From NCBI GenBank assembly GCA_964436045.1, contig CAYTBN010000009.1, forward strand, positions 1 to 64,000: a DNA stretch of 64,000 bases, given 5' to 3'. The notes beneath the pieces are model-generated. The model was not told the DNA's origin. It ran no database searches and saw only the letters and a list, made by a program, of their open reading frames with translations. Below, piece by piece: positions 53,550-61,827 of the stretch (its first letter is position 1; every line of letters starts with the position of its first letter). The position numbers were made by a program, and so were the translations under genes. Origin of the DNA: CAYTBN01 sp964436045. GTDB taxonomy: Bacteria > Myxococcota_A > UBA796 > UBA9615 > CAYRNR01.

Positions 53550-54002
53550 CTACTCGATCCCCATCTCCTCGAGCTTCGCGCGCAGCTCGGAGACGGTGGA
53601 ATCCTTGTCGGTCATCAACGCCACGTTCTTGGCCTCTGCCCGCTCGCAGACCGCCATCACCTTGCGCACGTCGGCGTAGCGCGCCGAGAAGTCGCCCTTG
53701 ATCAGGATCGGCTTGAACGGCTCGGAGACGATGATGTTGGTCAGCCGCGTCTCCAGGATCTCGGAGGTGACCAGCTCGCTGCCCAGCCACACCTCGCCGT
53801 TCTTCTGCACGCTGACGATCACGTCCTCGCCGCTGTCGTCCTTCGAGTCCGCGTTGTCCGCGGCGGGCAGCAACACGTCCGCCCCCCGGGTCAGCATCGG
53901 CGTGACCACGATGAAGATGATCAACAGGACCAGCACCACGTCCACCAGGGGCGTGATGTTGATCTCGCTCTTGGGTCCGGTATGGCTACCCGGCGCTTCC
54001 AT
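53550..54002 (-). CDS. ExbD/TolR-family protein (first copy)
   Basis: 150 residues. The helix SEINITPLVDVVLVLLIIFIVVTPML keeps the catalytic Asp. It is more charged in its periplasmic part than the second ExbD, so the pair may form a heteromeric complex, as in other Myxococcota. It overlaps the ExbB gene by 17 bases. Confidence 0.93.
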   Translation of the reverse strand: MEAPGSHTGPKSEINITPLVDVVLVLLIIFIVVTPMLTRGADVLLPAADNADSKDDSGEDVIVSVQKNGEVWLGSELVTSEILETRLTNIIVSEPFKPILIKGDFSARYADVRKVMAVCERAEAKNVALMTDKDSTVSELRAKLEEMGIE

Positions 54003-54672
54003 CCAGGTGCGTCCTGTTCTTGAAGAAGTAGTCGACCATCTCCGAGGCGCTGTGCCCCATCTCGATGACGAAGTTCTCGACCCTGCCGTTGAAGTAATTG
54101 TAGAGCCACACCGCCGGGATGGCGACGAACAGCCCGAAGGCGGTCTCGACGAGCGCCTCGGCCAGGTTCACACCCACCGCCTCGAGGCTCGAGCCCTCGG
54201 TGGCCATCTTCTGGAAGGTCCCGATGATGCCCAGCACCGTGCCCAGCAGGCCGACGAAGGGGGCCGTGGCGCCGATGGTGGCCAGGATCGAGAGCCAACG
54301 GCGCAGGGAGACCGACTCCTGCTCCACCGACCGGCCCATGGCCGACCGCACGGTGGACAGATCGGAGGTGTCCCCGGCCGTCTCTTGAAGGTCCCGGAAA
54401 TCGAGGATCCCGGTGTTGACGATGCGGGCGAGGTAGGCGTGCTTGAAGCGTTTCTCCTTTGCGGCGCCGGACACCTGGCCCAGATCGCGTTGCTGGAGAA
54501 GCGAGTCCGAGAGCGCTGCGAAGCGCTTGGACTGGCCCTTGGCCATCTGGTAGGTGATCAACCGCTCGACCGCCACCGCGAGCATCAGCACTGACATGAT
54601 CATCAGTACGATCGCCACGATCCTCGCGGCCATCGTCATCTCATGCCAGATTTCGATTAGCGAGATTTCCAT
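53986..54672 (-). CDS. MotA/TolQ/ExbB proton channel family protein
   Basis: 228 residues from ATG 54672 behind GGAGGTT. Three membrane helices are predicted, near 15-38, 128-160 and 165-195. The conserved core is SILATIGATAPFVGLLGTVLGIIGTFQKMA and EALVETAFGLFVAIPAVWLYNYFN. It forms the channel with the two ExbD proteins encoded downstream and energises the TonB protein encoded 21 bases upstream. Confidence 0.94.
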   Translation of the reverse strand: MEISLIEIWHEMTMAARIVAIVLMIMSVLMLAVAVERLITYQMAKGQSKRFAALSDSLLQQRDLGQVSGAAKEKRFKHAYLARIVNTGILDFRDLQETAGDTSDLSTVRSAMGRSVEQESVSLRRWLSILATIGATAPFVGLLGTVLGIIGTFQKMATEGSSLEAVGVNLAEALVETAFGLFVAIPAVWLYNYFNGRVENFVIEMGHSASEMVDYFFKNRTHLDGSAG

Positions 54673-54693
54673 CGATTGAACCTCCGGGGTTCC

Positions 54694-55431
54694 CTATCCG
54701 TACAGCGAGAAGCGCAAGCGGATCGTCATCCGCACCTTGGTCACAACGTTGCCCGAGCGCACCGGATCGATGCGCCATTTCTCCACGGCCTTGACGGCCT
54801 CTTTGTGGAACAGCTTCGGTCCCGCCTTGACCGTGATCTCTTCCGGGCGGCCGTCGGTGCCGAAGATCACCTCCAGCACGACCTCGCCCTCGATGCCGTT
54901 CTTCTTGGCCAGCGCCGGGTACGCCGGGTCAGGCTTGTCGACCCAGGTCACGCTGGACGCGTCCACTGCCAGGTCGAGGACACCTCCACCCCCCAAGGTG
55001 GTGCCCGTCCCACCGATCACACCGCCGACGACGCCGCCGATCACCCCTCCTTCGACGCCGCCCTCGACCCCGAAGTCGGTTCCCTCGACTACATCGGCAG
55101 CCGCTAGCTCCTCGTTCTCGGGGAGAGCCTCGACGTCCTCCGGCTGGACGATCTCGTCGGGCCGGACCTGGGGCTTCTTCACCTCCGAATTGGTCCTCTT
55201 CTTCGAACTGGACGCCGGGGGCGGAGGCGGGGGCGGGGGTGGGGGTGCCGCCGCGGGGGTATGGGTGAAGAAGGTCACCTCCACCTCGACGGGCTTCTCC
55301 TCCGGGTCGTCTTTCCGGGCTGCGACGCCGATGATAGCCGCCACCAAGGCCACGTGGAACAGGACGGAGATGATCACCCCGAGTGGGTTGCGGCGCTTCT
55401 TCAGGACAACTTGGGTCGTGGCTTCGAACAC
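54694..55431 (-). CDS. tonB: TonB-family energy transducer
   Basis: 245 residues from GTG 55431; a TTG at 55467 is in frame but less likely. An N-terminal helix (NPLGVIISVLFHVALVAAIIGV) is followed by a Pro-rich segment with ten Pro in a row, a Gly-Val repeat (VEGGVIGGVVGGVIGG, about 130-160) and a C-terminal TonB domain (PDPAYPALAKKNGIEGEVVLEVIFGTDGRPEEI). The Gly-Val region is typical of deltaproteobacterial TonB proteins. It spans the periplasm to energise outer-membrane receptors. First gene of the operon; a promoter lies about 150 bases upstream. Confidence 0.92.
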   Translation of the reverse strand: MFEATTQVVLKKRRNPLGVIISVLFHVALVAAIIGVAARKDDPEEKPVEVEVTFFTHTPAAAPPPPPPPPPPASSSKKRTNSEVKKPQVRPDEIVQPEDVEALPENEELAAADVVEGTDFGVEGGVEGGVIGGVVGGVIGGTGTTLGGGGVLDLAVDASSVTWVDKPDPAYPALAKKNGIEGEVVLEVIFGTDGRPEEITVKAGPKLFHKEAVKAVEKWRIDPVRSGNVVTKVRMTIRLRFSLYG

Positions 55432-55590
55432 GGGGCGATCTTCGGTCCACGGACCCGGGCAAATCAACCCAGGGCCTCGGGTTGTCGGAAACCGGCGTGG
55501 CCGGCCGTTCCTGCGGTTCGACTCCCAGCGCGTCGCGAGGTTCCGTCCGCGCGCAAAAAACGTGCGTAGCGCCTCGCCCCGGACTGGACT

Positions 55591-55619
55591 TGTCTAGCAC
55601 CCACCCTGGGCGGTGTCAA
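55591..55619 (-). promoter_or_regulatory. Sigma-70 promoter for the TonB operon
   Basis: Minus-strand TTGACA (55619-55614) is a perfect -35 and is 17 bases from TAGACA (55596-55591, three of six matches). Transcription would begin near 55584, leaving a leader of about 150 bases before the TonB start. Confidence 0.6.
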
Positions 55620-55639
55620 AGCTCTCGACCCGCCCAGGG
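55604..55639. other. 9-bp inverted repeat around the TonB -35 element
   Basis: CCCTGGGCG (55604-55612) and CGCCCAGGG (55631-55639) are perfect complements spaced by 18 bases and straddle the TTGACA element. It may be an operator, or a terminator-like hairpin for the helicase operon that ends at 55647; there is no T-run. Confidence 0.5.
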
Positions 55640-55646
55640 AAGCGGT

Positions 55647-57722
55647 TCAGCGTACCAGCCGGATCCCCTGGATCCGCTTGACCACGAACGAACCGTCCGC
55701 GGCGCGGCGGTGGTCGTGCCCGTTGAAGGACGACACGCCGCCGTTGCCGGAAACCTGCTTCGGGGTCACCCGGGTCAGGGACAGATTCCCCATCTCGCCT
55801 GCGCTCCGGTACAGGATCTCGATATCGTGGCTCCGGTTGATCGCCGCCCGCACCAGGTCGAGGGTCTTGGCCGGCGACAGCTTGAGCAGATCCCCGCTGC
55901 CGGCCGCTCCGGGCTTGCGCCCCAGGTCGTGGCCCAGCCCGGCGATGGGACGGCCATCCCCGTTCAGCGCGGTGAACATCTCCAGCGAATCGTCCGACGC
56001 CATCTGGCGTGCGTCGATGGGCTGGAGGACCACCATCTGCCGCGGCGGGAAGTCCACCGGATCCAGCTCCAGGGTCGTCAGGCCGACGTCGCTGGCCCGC
56101 TGCTGGATGGCCGTCGTGGCCAGGTCGATCCGGTCCGCCGGAGCCGGTGGCCTCCGATAGCGCCGGACCCAGGGCACCGGGGTCAGTTCGCTCTCTTCGA
56201 GGCGCGCGACCAGCGCCTCGCGCGCCTCGGGCGCCATCGCGATCACTCCGGGCGCCATCCGCCGGTAGCCCGGCGCCACCTCCTGCAGGGCCTCCAGCAG
56301 CGCATCCTCCCTGTCCGGATGGACGGTGACCACCACCGCCTCGTGGAATTCCACGTCGCCGTGTCCGGTCATCCACTCGTCGACCGTACTGTCCACGTTC
56401 TGTGGCACGCCGTGGGCCGACCCGCCGCGCAGGAACCCCAGCAGCTCGGACCGGCGCCAGCCGGCGTCCATCGCGCCCCGGATGGTCTCCTTGGTCAGCA
56501 AATAGCCGTTGACCCGATCGCAGGCGGTGAACTCCGCCATCGTTCCCAGGCCGCGGAGCTGCTTCAGGGGCAGTCCGGCCGGGGCCAGCACCTCGAAGTT
56601 GGGCTGCAGGTGGAAGGAGAAGCCCTCGGCCGTCGCCGGCTCACCCAGCGGTTCCCCGGCCAGGACCTGGCGACCCGTGGCGCTCAGCCGCAGCACGGGG
56701 CCCTCGGCGCCCAGCCCCCGCTCGATGAGGCCAGCAATCTGGAGGAACTCCAGCGGCGGCGACGGATTGTAGAAGCCGCTGGGCGGCAGGTAGTACGTCT
56801 TGTGCACGAAGCGCTTCTGGAACACGGCACCCATGTACCGACGGCGGTAGACCGTGTTCAGCGAGTCCAGCGGCGCCCATCCGTCACCCTGGACCCGCGA
56901 CAGCACATCGAGGACCCACGGCAGCATCGGCTCGGCGTTGGTGAAGGCTGCCATGTAGAGCTCGCGGCGATCCGCGGGCGACAGATCCAGCCACTCGTCC
57001 AGCCGTTCGGCGTCGGGGACGAGGTTGCCGCCCTCGACCCGCGCCAGCCCGAGCAGCTGCAGCAGCGACCGGTGCCAGTCCATCACCTTCTCGACGTCGC
57101 TCTTGCCCCAGAGACTGCCGAAGAACCCGGCGATCTCCTCCAGGTTCTTCTTGAAGACCTCACCCCTCTGGGTCACCCGCACGCCGTGCTGGCCCAGGTA
57201 GGTCAGCATCGAGACCAGGCTGAAGCCCACCGGGAAGTTGAAGTTGGTGTCCTTGCTGAGCCGGACGTTCGGGTCGGACGATTCGGCGGGCACCAGCCGC
57301 CGGGTGAAGTTGGCTGCGAGCACCTCCAGCAGGGGCTGGGGCACCACGTAGAACAGCGGCGGCGTCTGGTGGCTGTTGCCGAACACCAGCAGGCGCCGGC
57401 CGAGCTGATGCAGCACCTCGGCCCAGGCGTCCTCGCTCTGGCCGTGGGCCAGCACCAGCTCCTGCAGCATCCACGAGCCGCCGGCGATACCCCCGGCCTG
57501 GATCAGCGCGATGAGCGCCCGGTGGTGGGGTGTCGACATCTCCTTGAGCACCCGCCGCACCCGCCGCCGGTCGCTGAAGAGCTTGGCCATCGCACCCGCG
57601 ATCGCCTCCGGGCCCTCGATCCGGGGATCATCATCCAGGTGCTTGTGCCGGTACGACAGCAGGATCTCACCCGGACAGGCGAGGAAGTACTGGCGAAGCT
57701 CCTGTTCCAAACGGTCCCTCAC
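55647..57722 (-). CDS. Helicase-associated-domain protein, XPB partner
   Basis: 691 residues from GTG 57722, whose GTGA overlaps the stop of the XPB gene. The N-terminal about 400 residues are helical and winged-helix-like. The region FSFHLQPNFEVLAPAGLPLKQLRGLGTMAEF and VNGYLLTKETIRGAMDAGWRRSELLGFL, about 440-600, matches the Helicase_C_3 domain found in the actinobacterial protein encoded beside the XPB-like gene (Rv0862c/Rv0861c in Mycobacterium). I infer a DNA-repair or transcription-coupled complex, with this protein as accessory subunit. Its biochemical role is not established in any organism. Confidence 0.82.
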   Translation of the reverse strand: MRDRLEQELRQYFLACPGEILLSYRHKHLDDDPRIEGPEAIAGAMAKLFSDRRRVRRVLKEMSTPHHRALIALIQAGGIAGGSWMLQELVLAHGQSEDAWAEVLHQLGRRLLVFGNSHQTPPLFYVVPQPLLEVLAANFTRRLVPAESSDPNVRLSKDTNFNFPVGFSLVSMLTYLGQHGVRVTQRGEVFKKNLEEIAGFFGSLWGKSDVEKVMDWHRSLLQLLGLARVEGGNLVPDAERLDEWLDLSPADRRELYMAAFTNAEPMLPWVLDVLSRVQGDGWAPLDSLNTVYRRRYMGAVFQKRFVHKTYYLPPSGFYNPSPPLEFLQIAGLIERGLGAEGPVLRLSATGRQVLAGEPLGEPATAEGFSFHLQPNFEVLAPAGLPLKQLRGLGTMAEFTACDRVNGYLLTKETIRGAMDAGWRRSELLGFLRGGSAHGVPQNVDSTVDEWMTGHGDVEFHEAVVVTVHPDREDALLEALQEVAPGYRRMAPGVIAMAPEAREALVARLEESELTPVPWVRRYRRPPAPADRIDLATTAIQQRASDVGLTTLELDPVDFPPRQMVVLQPIDARQMASDDSLEMFTALNGDGRPIAGLGHDLGRKPGAAGSGDLLKLSPAKTLDLVRAAINRSHDIEILYRSAGEMGNLSLTRVTPKQVSGNGGVSSFNGHDHRRAADGSFVVKRIQGIRLVR

Positions 57723-59434
57723 ATGGAGATCGATGCGAGGTCGATGGCGTGGATGCCACCGGCCTCCTCGTCCCATTCCTCGATCATGTAGCTGTAGCCC
57801 TGCTCGGTCAGGAAGAGCTGGCGCTTGTGGGCGAAATGCTGCTCGCGGGTCCCGCGGGTGACCACCGAGTAGAAGCTGGCGAATGCGTCCTTGGGTCGCA
57901 GGATGCGGCCCAGCCGCTGCGCCTCCTCCTGGCGACTGCCGAAGGTCCCGGAGACCTGGATCGCGACGTTGGCGTCCGGAAGGTCGATGCTGAAGTTGGC
58001 CACCTTGCTGACCACCAGCACGTTGATATCCCCGGCCCGGAAGCTGTCGTAGAGCTCCTCTCGGGTGGCGTTGGGAGTCTTGCCCGTGATCAGCGGCACC
58101 TTGAACCGCCGGGCGATGCTCTTCAGCTGGTCCAGGTACATCCCGATGATCAGGATGTGCTCGCCCTCGTGACGGTCGACCAGCTCCTTGACGACGTCGA
58201 TCTTGGCCGGGTTCTCCGCCGCGATCCGAACCTTCTGCCGCTCGCCGGCGGAGGTGTAGCGCATCAGCTGGTTGGTCGCGAGTTCGACCCGGACCTCCAC
58301 ACAACGCGCCTCGGCGATGAAGCCCTTGTCCTCCAGCTCCTTCCAGGGGACGTCGTAGCGCTTGGGGCCGATCAGGCTGAACACGTCCCCCTCGCGCCCG
58401 TCCTCTCGCACCAGGGTGGCGGTCAGCCCCAGCCGGCGGCGGGCCTGGATGTCCGCGGTGATCCGGAAGACCGGCGCGGGCAGCAGATGCACCTCGTCGT
58501 AGATGATCATCCCCCAGTCACCGGCCTTGAACAGTCCGAGGTGGGTGAAGGTCGCCTCGCCAGTCTTGCGGTGGGTGAGGATCTGGTAGGTGGTGATCGT
58601 CACCGGGCGGACCTGTTTGATCTCGCCCGAGTACTCCCCCACGTCCTCCTCGGTCAGGTTGGTCTTGTCCAGCAGCTCCCGGATCCACTGGCGGACCGCC
58701 GCGATCCCGGTGCACAGGATCAGAACGTGGCAACGCGCCGCGGCCATGGTGCCCATCGCCACGATGGTCTTGCCCGCGCCGCAGGGCAGCACCACCACCC
58801 CGTGGCCGCCGTCCGCGCCGCCGCTGCGGTAGAAGGTGTCCACCGCCTCGCCCTGATAGGCGCGCAGTTCGAAGGGTGTGCCCTCGAGGGTGCGGGGGCG
58901 CAACCGCACGTCCAGGGGTGCGCCGTCCACGAACCCCGCCCGATCGGCGACCGGGTAGTGCATCTTCAGCAGGGCCTGCTTGATCACGCCTCGGTTGCCC
59001 AGCGGCACGCGGAACACACCCTCGCGGACCGCGCCGCTGGTGAGCTTGAGGACCTCGCGACTGTGGGCGAGCTCCCGGGCGACCATCGGATCCGAGGTCT
59101 CCAGGAGTACATATTCGTCGTTGCCCGGCAGCAGCCGGACCTTGCCGAAACGGCCCAGGTTCTCCTCGATGTCGACCATGATGTGGGTCGGCACGTCGTA
59201 CTTGGAGAACCCCTCCAGGGTCCGGCGGATGTCGGCCCCGGTCAGACCGGCCGCGGCCGCGTTCCAGATGCTCAGCGGGGTGACCCGATAGGTATGGATG
59301 TGTTCGGGGGATTTCTCGAGCTCGGCGAAACGGATCAGCTGATCCCGTGCCTTCTCGTGGAGCGGATTGTGCACCTCGAGCAGGACGGTGCCGTCCCCCT
59401 GCACGATGAGCGGATTGCCCGGATTGAACTGCAT
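57719..59434 (-). CDS. XPB/Ssl2-type DNA helicase
   Basis: 571 residues from ATG 59434. An N-terminal damage-recognition-like domain (about 1-190) precedes the two RecA folds. Motifs are PCGAGKTIVAMG (I), TTYQILTH, IIYDEVHLLP (II, DEVH), LTATLVREDGREGDVF containing the XPB-specific RED motif, and QRLGRILRPKD (VI). The ThM-like insert follows domain one. Bacterial XPB proteins unwind DNA 3'-to-5' and are linked to repair or transcription. The gene pair with the helicase-associated protein is scattered among bacteria and best known from Actinobacteria, so horizontal spread is possible. Confidence 0.92.
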   Translation of the reverse strand: MQFNPGNPLIVQGDGTVLLEVHNPLHEKARDQLIRFAELEKSPEHIHTYRVTPLSIWNAAAAGLTGADIRRTLEGFSKYDVPTHIMVDIEENLGRFGKVRLLPGNDEYVLLETSDPMVARELAHSREVLKLTSGAVREGVFRVPLGNRGVIKQALLKMHYPVADRAGFVDGAPLDVRLRPRTLEGTPFELRAYQGEAVDTFYRSGGADGGHGVVVLPCGAGKTIVAMGTMAAARCHVLILCTGIAAVRQWIRELLDKTNLTEEDVGEYSGEIKQVRPVTITTYQILTHRKTGEATFTHLGLFKAGDWGMIIYDEVHLLPAPVFRITADIQARRRLGLTATLVREDGREGDVFSLIGPKRYDVPWKELEDKGFIAEARCVEVRVELATNQLMRYTSAGERQKVRIAAENPAKIDVVKELVDRHEGEHILIIGMYLDQLKSIARRFKVPLITGKTPNATREELYDSFRAGDINVLVVSKVANFSIDLPDANVAIQVSGTFGSRQEEAQRLGRILRPKDAFASFYSVVTRGTREQHFAHKRQLFLTEQGYSYMIEEWDEEAGGIHAIDLASISM

Positions 59435-59527
59435 CGTCGCCCGCCTCGTTCGACCCCGGTCCGGCTCCTTCATGGTCCGGACGTACCTACCCCAAATTCA
59501 ACGAACCATCGCGGTCGTTGGTCACTC

Positions 59528-59573
59528 GATAGCGTCGGCACGCGGCCGTCTTCCCCCTCAGGAAGACGCTATC
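59528..59573. promoter_or_regulatory. Nested, competing inverted repeats upstream of the XPB gene
   Basis: GATAGCGTC (59528-59536) pairs with GACGCTATC (59565-59573), and CGTCTTCC (59547-59554) pairs with GGAAGACG (59561-59568). The two right arms share 59565-59568, so only one stem can form fully. This switch-like layout lies about 95-140 bases before the XPB start, in the 239-base gap to the next gene. Confidence 0.4.
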
Positions 59574-59673
59574 CCCGGAGTGGCGTGACTATAGGATTAC
59601 GTCCAGGGGCGGTCAAGAGCAAACAGAGGCGTGGGCACGAGTGTAGAACGGCGCCCGTGCGCGTAAGGCGCGT

Positions 59674-60681
59674 TCAACGGCCGTCGTCGCTGGCGGGGGC
59701 TGTGCCGGGGAAGGGCGGCGCCTGGTCGTTCCCCGGGATCTCGGTGGCCCCGACCGCCTCCAGCTCCTTCATCGCCTCCTCGGAACGCTCCAGATACTTC
59801 TCGAACTCCTCCTCGGACATGTCGTCCATCCGATCGAGGAACTTCTCGGTGCGCTCGATGTACTCGTCGTCGGAGAACGTCGATTGGTGGCGGATCTCGC
59901 CGTCCGGGACCTCCACCTCGACCTGGGTCTCGCCCTTGGAGCCGGACAGCGCAGCGGCGAACCTCATCTCGCCCTCGCCACCCGCAGGATCGGCCGCATA
60001 GATGGTCATCGTGTAGTTGCCATCTGCAAACGTCGCGGTGGTGTCGATCCGCATCTCCCCCGAGCGGCTGCCGATGGTCACGCCGGGGGGTGCGCCCTCG
60101 ATCCGCCATTTCAGGGGATCACCATCGGGATCCACCGCCTGGAACACGAAGCCGTCGAGGCGGGGCTCCATGCCCAGCTGGCTCACGATCTGCGGGGTGG
60201 AGTTGGAGACGATGATGTCGCTGAACTTGAAGCTGTCGCTGCGCTTGTTGATGTCCGTGGCCGTCACCTCGACCGATATCCGATCATCCCGCTTGAACGA
60301 TCCCCGGGGCAGGGTCTCCCCGCGCACGCTGCGCTGCTCCTCGTCGTTGACCCACCAGGTGTAGCTCACCCGGGCCGACCCGGGCGCCGGGTTGTCCACC
60401 CGCGGATCGGCGCGCAGGGCGCGGCTGGCGATCGGGGGATCGGGGTGCAGCCAGCATTCGACGATGTAGGGGCCGTCCTCCGGTTTGCGCTCCGAAGGGG
60501 TCGCGTCCTCGGCTTGGGCGCCCTTGGCACCGTCATCGAATACGGACGAGCCGGACGATCCGAAACCGGCGCTGCGTTGGGCCTGGTCTTCGGGCATCGG
60601 TGGCGGCGGCGTGTAGGTCTCGCAGCCAACGCCGACGAGGGCGCCCAGGGTCAGCGTTGCGATCCACGGTCGGACGGTCAT
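59674..60681 (-). CDS. Predicted lipoprotein with Ig-like domain and acidic helical tail
   Basis: 335 residues from ATG 60681 with a strong AGGGAGG site. The signal peptide ends in LVGVGC. A Pro/Gly/Ser-rich linker leads to a beta-sandwich region (about 90-265) with RVSYTWWVNDEEQRSV and FVFQAVDPDGDPLKWRIEGAPPGV, which resembles putative Ig/cadherin-like domains. The C-terminal 65 residues are a charged helix (DDEYIERTEKFLDRMDDMSEEEFEKYL). Probably outer-membrane or periplasmic; function unknown. Divergent neighbours: none; the MA-peptidase gene lies 98 bases upstream on the same strand. Confidence 0.8.
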   Translation of the reverse strand: MTVRPWIATLTLGALVGVGCETYTPPPPMPEDQAQRSAGFGSSGSSVFDDGAKGAQAEDATPSERKPEDGPYIVECWLHPDPPIASRALRADPRVDNPAPGSARVSYTWWVNDEEQRSVRGETLPRGSFKRDDRISVEVTATDINKRSDSFKFSDIIVSNSTPQIVSQLGMEPRLDGFVFQAVDPDGDPLKWRIEGAPPGVTIGSRSGEMRIDTTATFADGNYTMTIYAADPAGGEGEMRFAAALSGSKGETQVEVEVPDGEIRHQSTFSDDEYIERTEKFLDRMDDMSEEEFEKYLERSEEAMKELEAVGATEIPGNDQAPPFPGTAPASDDGR

Positions 60682-60711
60682 CGGACCTCCCTGGGGTCGA
60701 ACCCCATCGTG

Positions 60712-60731
60712 TCGGCCCCGTGGCGGGCCGA
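60712..60731. terminator. GC-rich hairpin between peptidase and lipoprotein genes
   Basis: TCGGCCC (60712-60718) and GGGCCGA (60725-60731) form a 7-bp stem with a 6-base loop, 49 bases after the peptidase stop. A second small palindrome TGGGGT-CGA-ACCCCA (60692-60706) follows toward the lipoprotein. Neither has a clear T-run. Confidence 0.35.
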
Positions 60732-60779
60732 TGTATTCCAGTCTACACGAGGGAAAGGCGTCGGGCGCCTCACGCCTGC

Positions 60780-61814
60780 TCAGTGAATCGTCGTTGGCGG
60801 ACCGCGGTCGGGGTCGCGCCACAGGGGCCTGCCCGCCTCGTCGGGGGGCCAGGCTTCGGCCCGGCGCTCATCCAGCGCCTGCTCGGCAGCCCCCATCTCG
60901 GCCAGCTTGCGCCTGCGGATCCGCTTCCGCCGCGCCCAGCCGGCCACCAACAGCACGGCCGCCAGGCTCCAGAACGTGCCGGACCCTCCGAGCACGGGAA
61001 GCCAGCCATATCGACGCTTCAGCCGGGAGGCCCAGGAGTCCTCCAGATCGGCGAACGAGCGCCCTGTCGCAGCGGCCAACGCCTCGTCCGCGCTGGCCCC
61101 ATCCGCCATCGACGCGACCACCTCGGCCACGGCCTCGTCCCCGTAGCGGTGGCGCAGGAAGAGCACAAAATCCCGGCTCTCGGCGTACGCGATCCGGGCC
61201 CGCGTCGGGTCGGTGGGGAAGCGCCGGGTCAGCGAACTCAGGGGGATCAGTCCGCCCCCCACCGCGGCCCGGGTCAAGGTGGCGCCGGTGCCCAGATCGA
61301 ACTCGCCGGCCGCCACCTGGGCCAGCCCCTCGTCGAGCCAGCGCGGCGGATCGTCCTCGCCGAACCGCCAGTGCAGCACCACGTGGGCGACCTCGTGCGC
61401 GAAGACGTGGCGCGGGGTCTTCTCGCCGCTGGTGGACAGCAGCACGAAGATCAGGCCTTTGTCGGGGTAGGCGGTACCCGCGGCCCACGCCGGTGGATCC
61501 CCTGGCTGGATGGCGGCGAAGCTCTCCCGGGTCCTCGGCAAATAGGCGTGCAGGTGTGCCCGGGGGGAGTCCTGGCCGGTCAGGTCGAGCAGTTCATCCA
61601 TCACGTCGTCGGCGTCGCCAGCGAAACGCTCACCCGCGCGGGCCGACCCGGAGGGGGCGTGGACCGTGATGTGCGTCGATTCGAATCTCTCCCAGTCCGT
61701 GGGCAGAGTGCCAGCGCGCGCGGGCCCGGCGGACATCCACAGCAGGCACAGCGAAGCGGCGGCGGCGAGGAATCGCCAGCGGCGCGGCCGGCGGGTCGGG
61801 AACTCGGGAACCAC
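60780..61814 (-). CDS. MA-family (gluzincin) metallopeptidase, membrane anchored
   Basis: 344 residues from GTG 61814 with GGGAGC. A signal peptide (about 1-35) leads into a domain with zinc motif FAHEVAHVVL (HExxH) and the downstream glutamate in WLDEGLAQVAAGEF, the gluzincin layout. A C-terminal membrane helix (FWSLAAVLLVAGWA, about 278-297) and a basic then acidic cytoplasmic tail follow. It is predicted to be an inner-membrane-anchored periplasmic protease. Only 13 bases separate it from the upstream PilB-type gene, so it may be co-transcribed and act on envelope or pilus proteins. Confidence 0.85.
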   Translation of the reverse strand: MVPEFPTRRPRRWRFLAAAASLCLLWMSAGPARAGTLPTDWERFESTHITVHAPSGSARAGERFAGDADDVMDELLDLTGQDSPRAHLHAYLPRTRESFAAIQPGDPPAWAAGTAYPDKGLIFVLLSTSGEKTPRHVFAHEVAHVVLHWRFGEDDPPRWLDEGLAQVAAGEFDLGTGATLTRAAVGGGLIPLSSLTRRFPTDPTRARIAYAESRDFVLFLRHRYGDEAVAEVVASMADGASADEALAAATGRSFADLEDSWASRLKRRYGWLPVLGGSGTFWSLAAVLLVAGWARRKRIRRRKLAEMGAAEQALDERRAEAWPPDEAGRPLWRDPDRGPPTTIH

Positions 61815-61827
61815 ACGCTCCCACTAA

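Noticed and set aside
55513..55525. tRNA T-loop-like GGTTCGACTCC
   Set aside because: The flanking bases do not form a T-stem, and no anticodon or acceptor arm is present.
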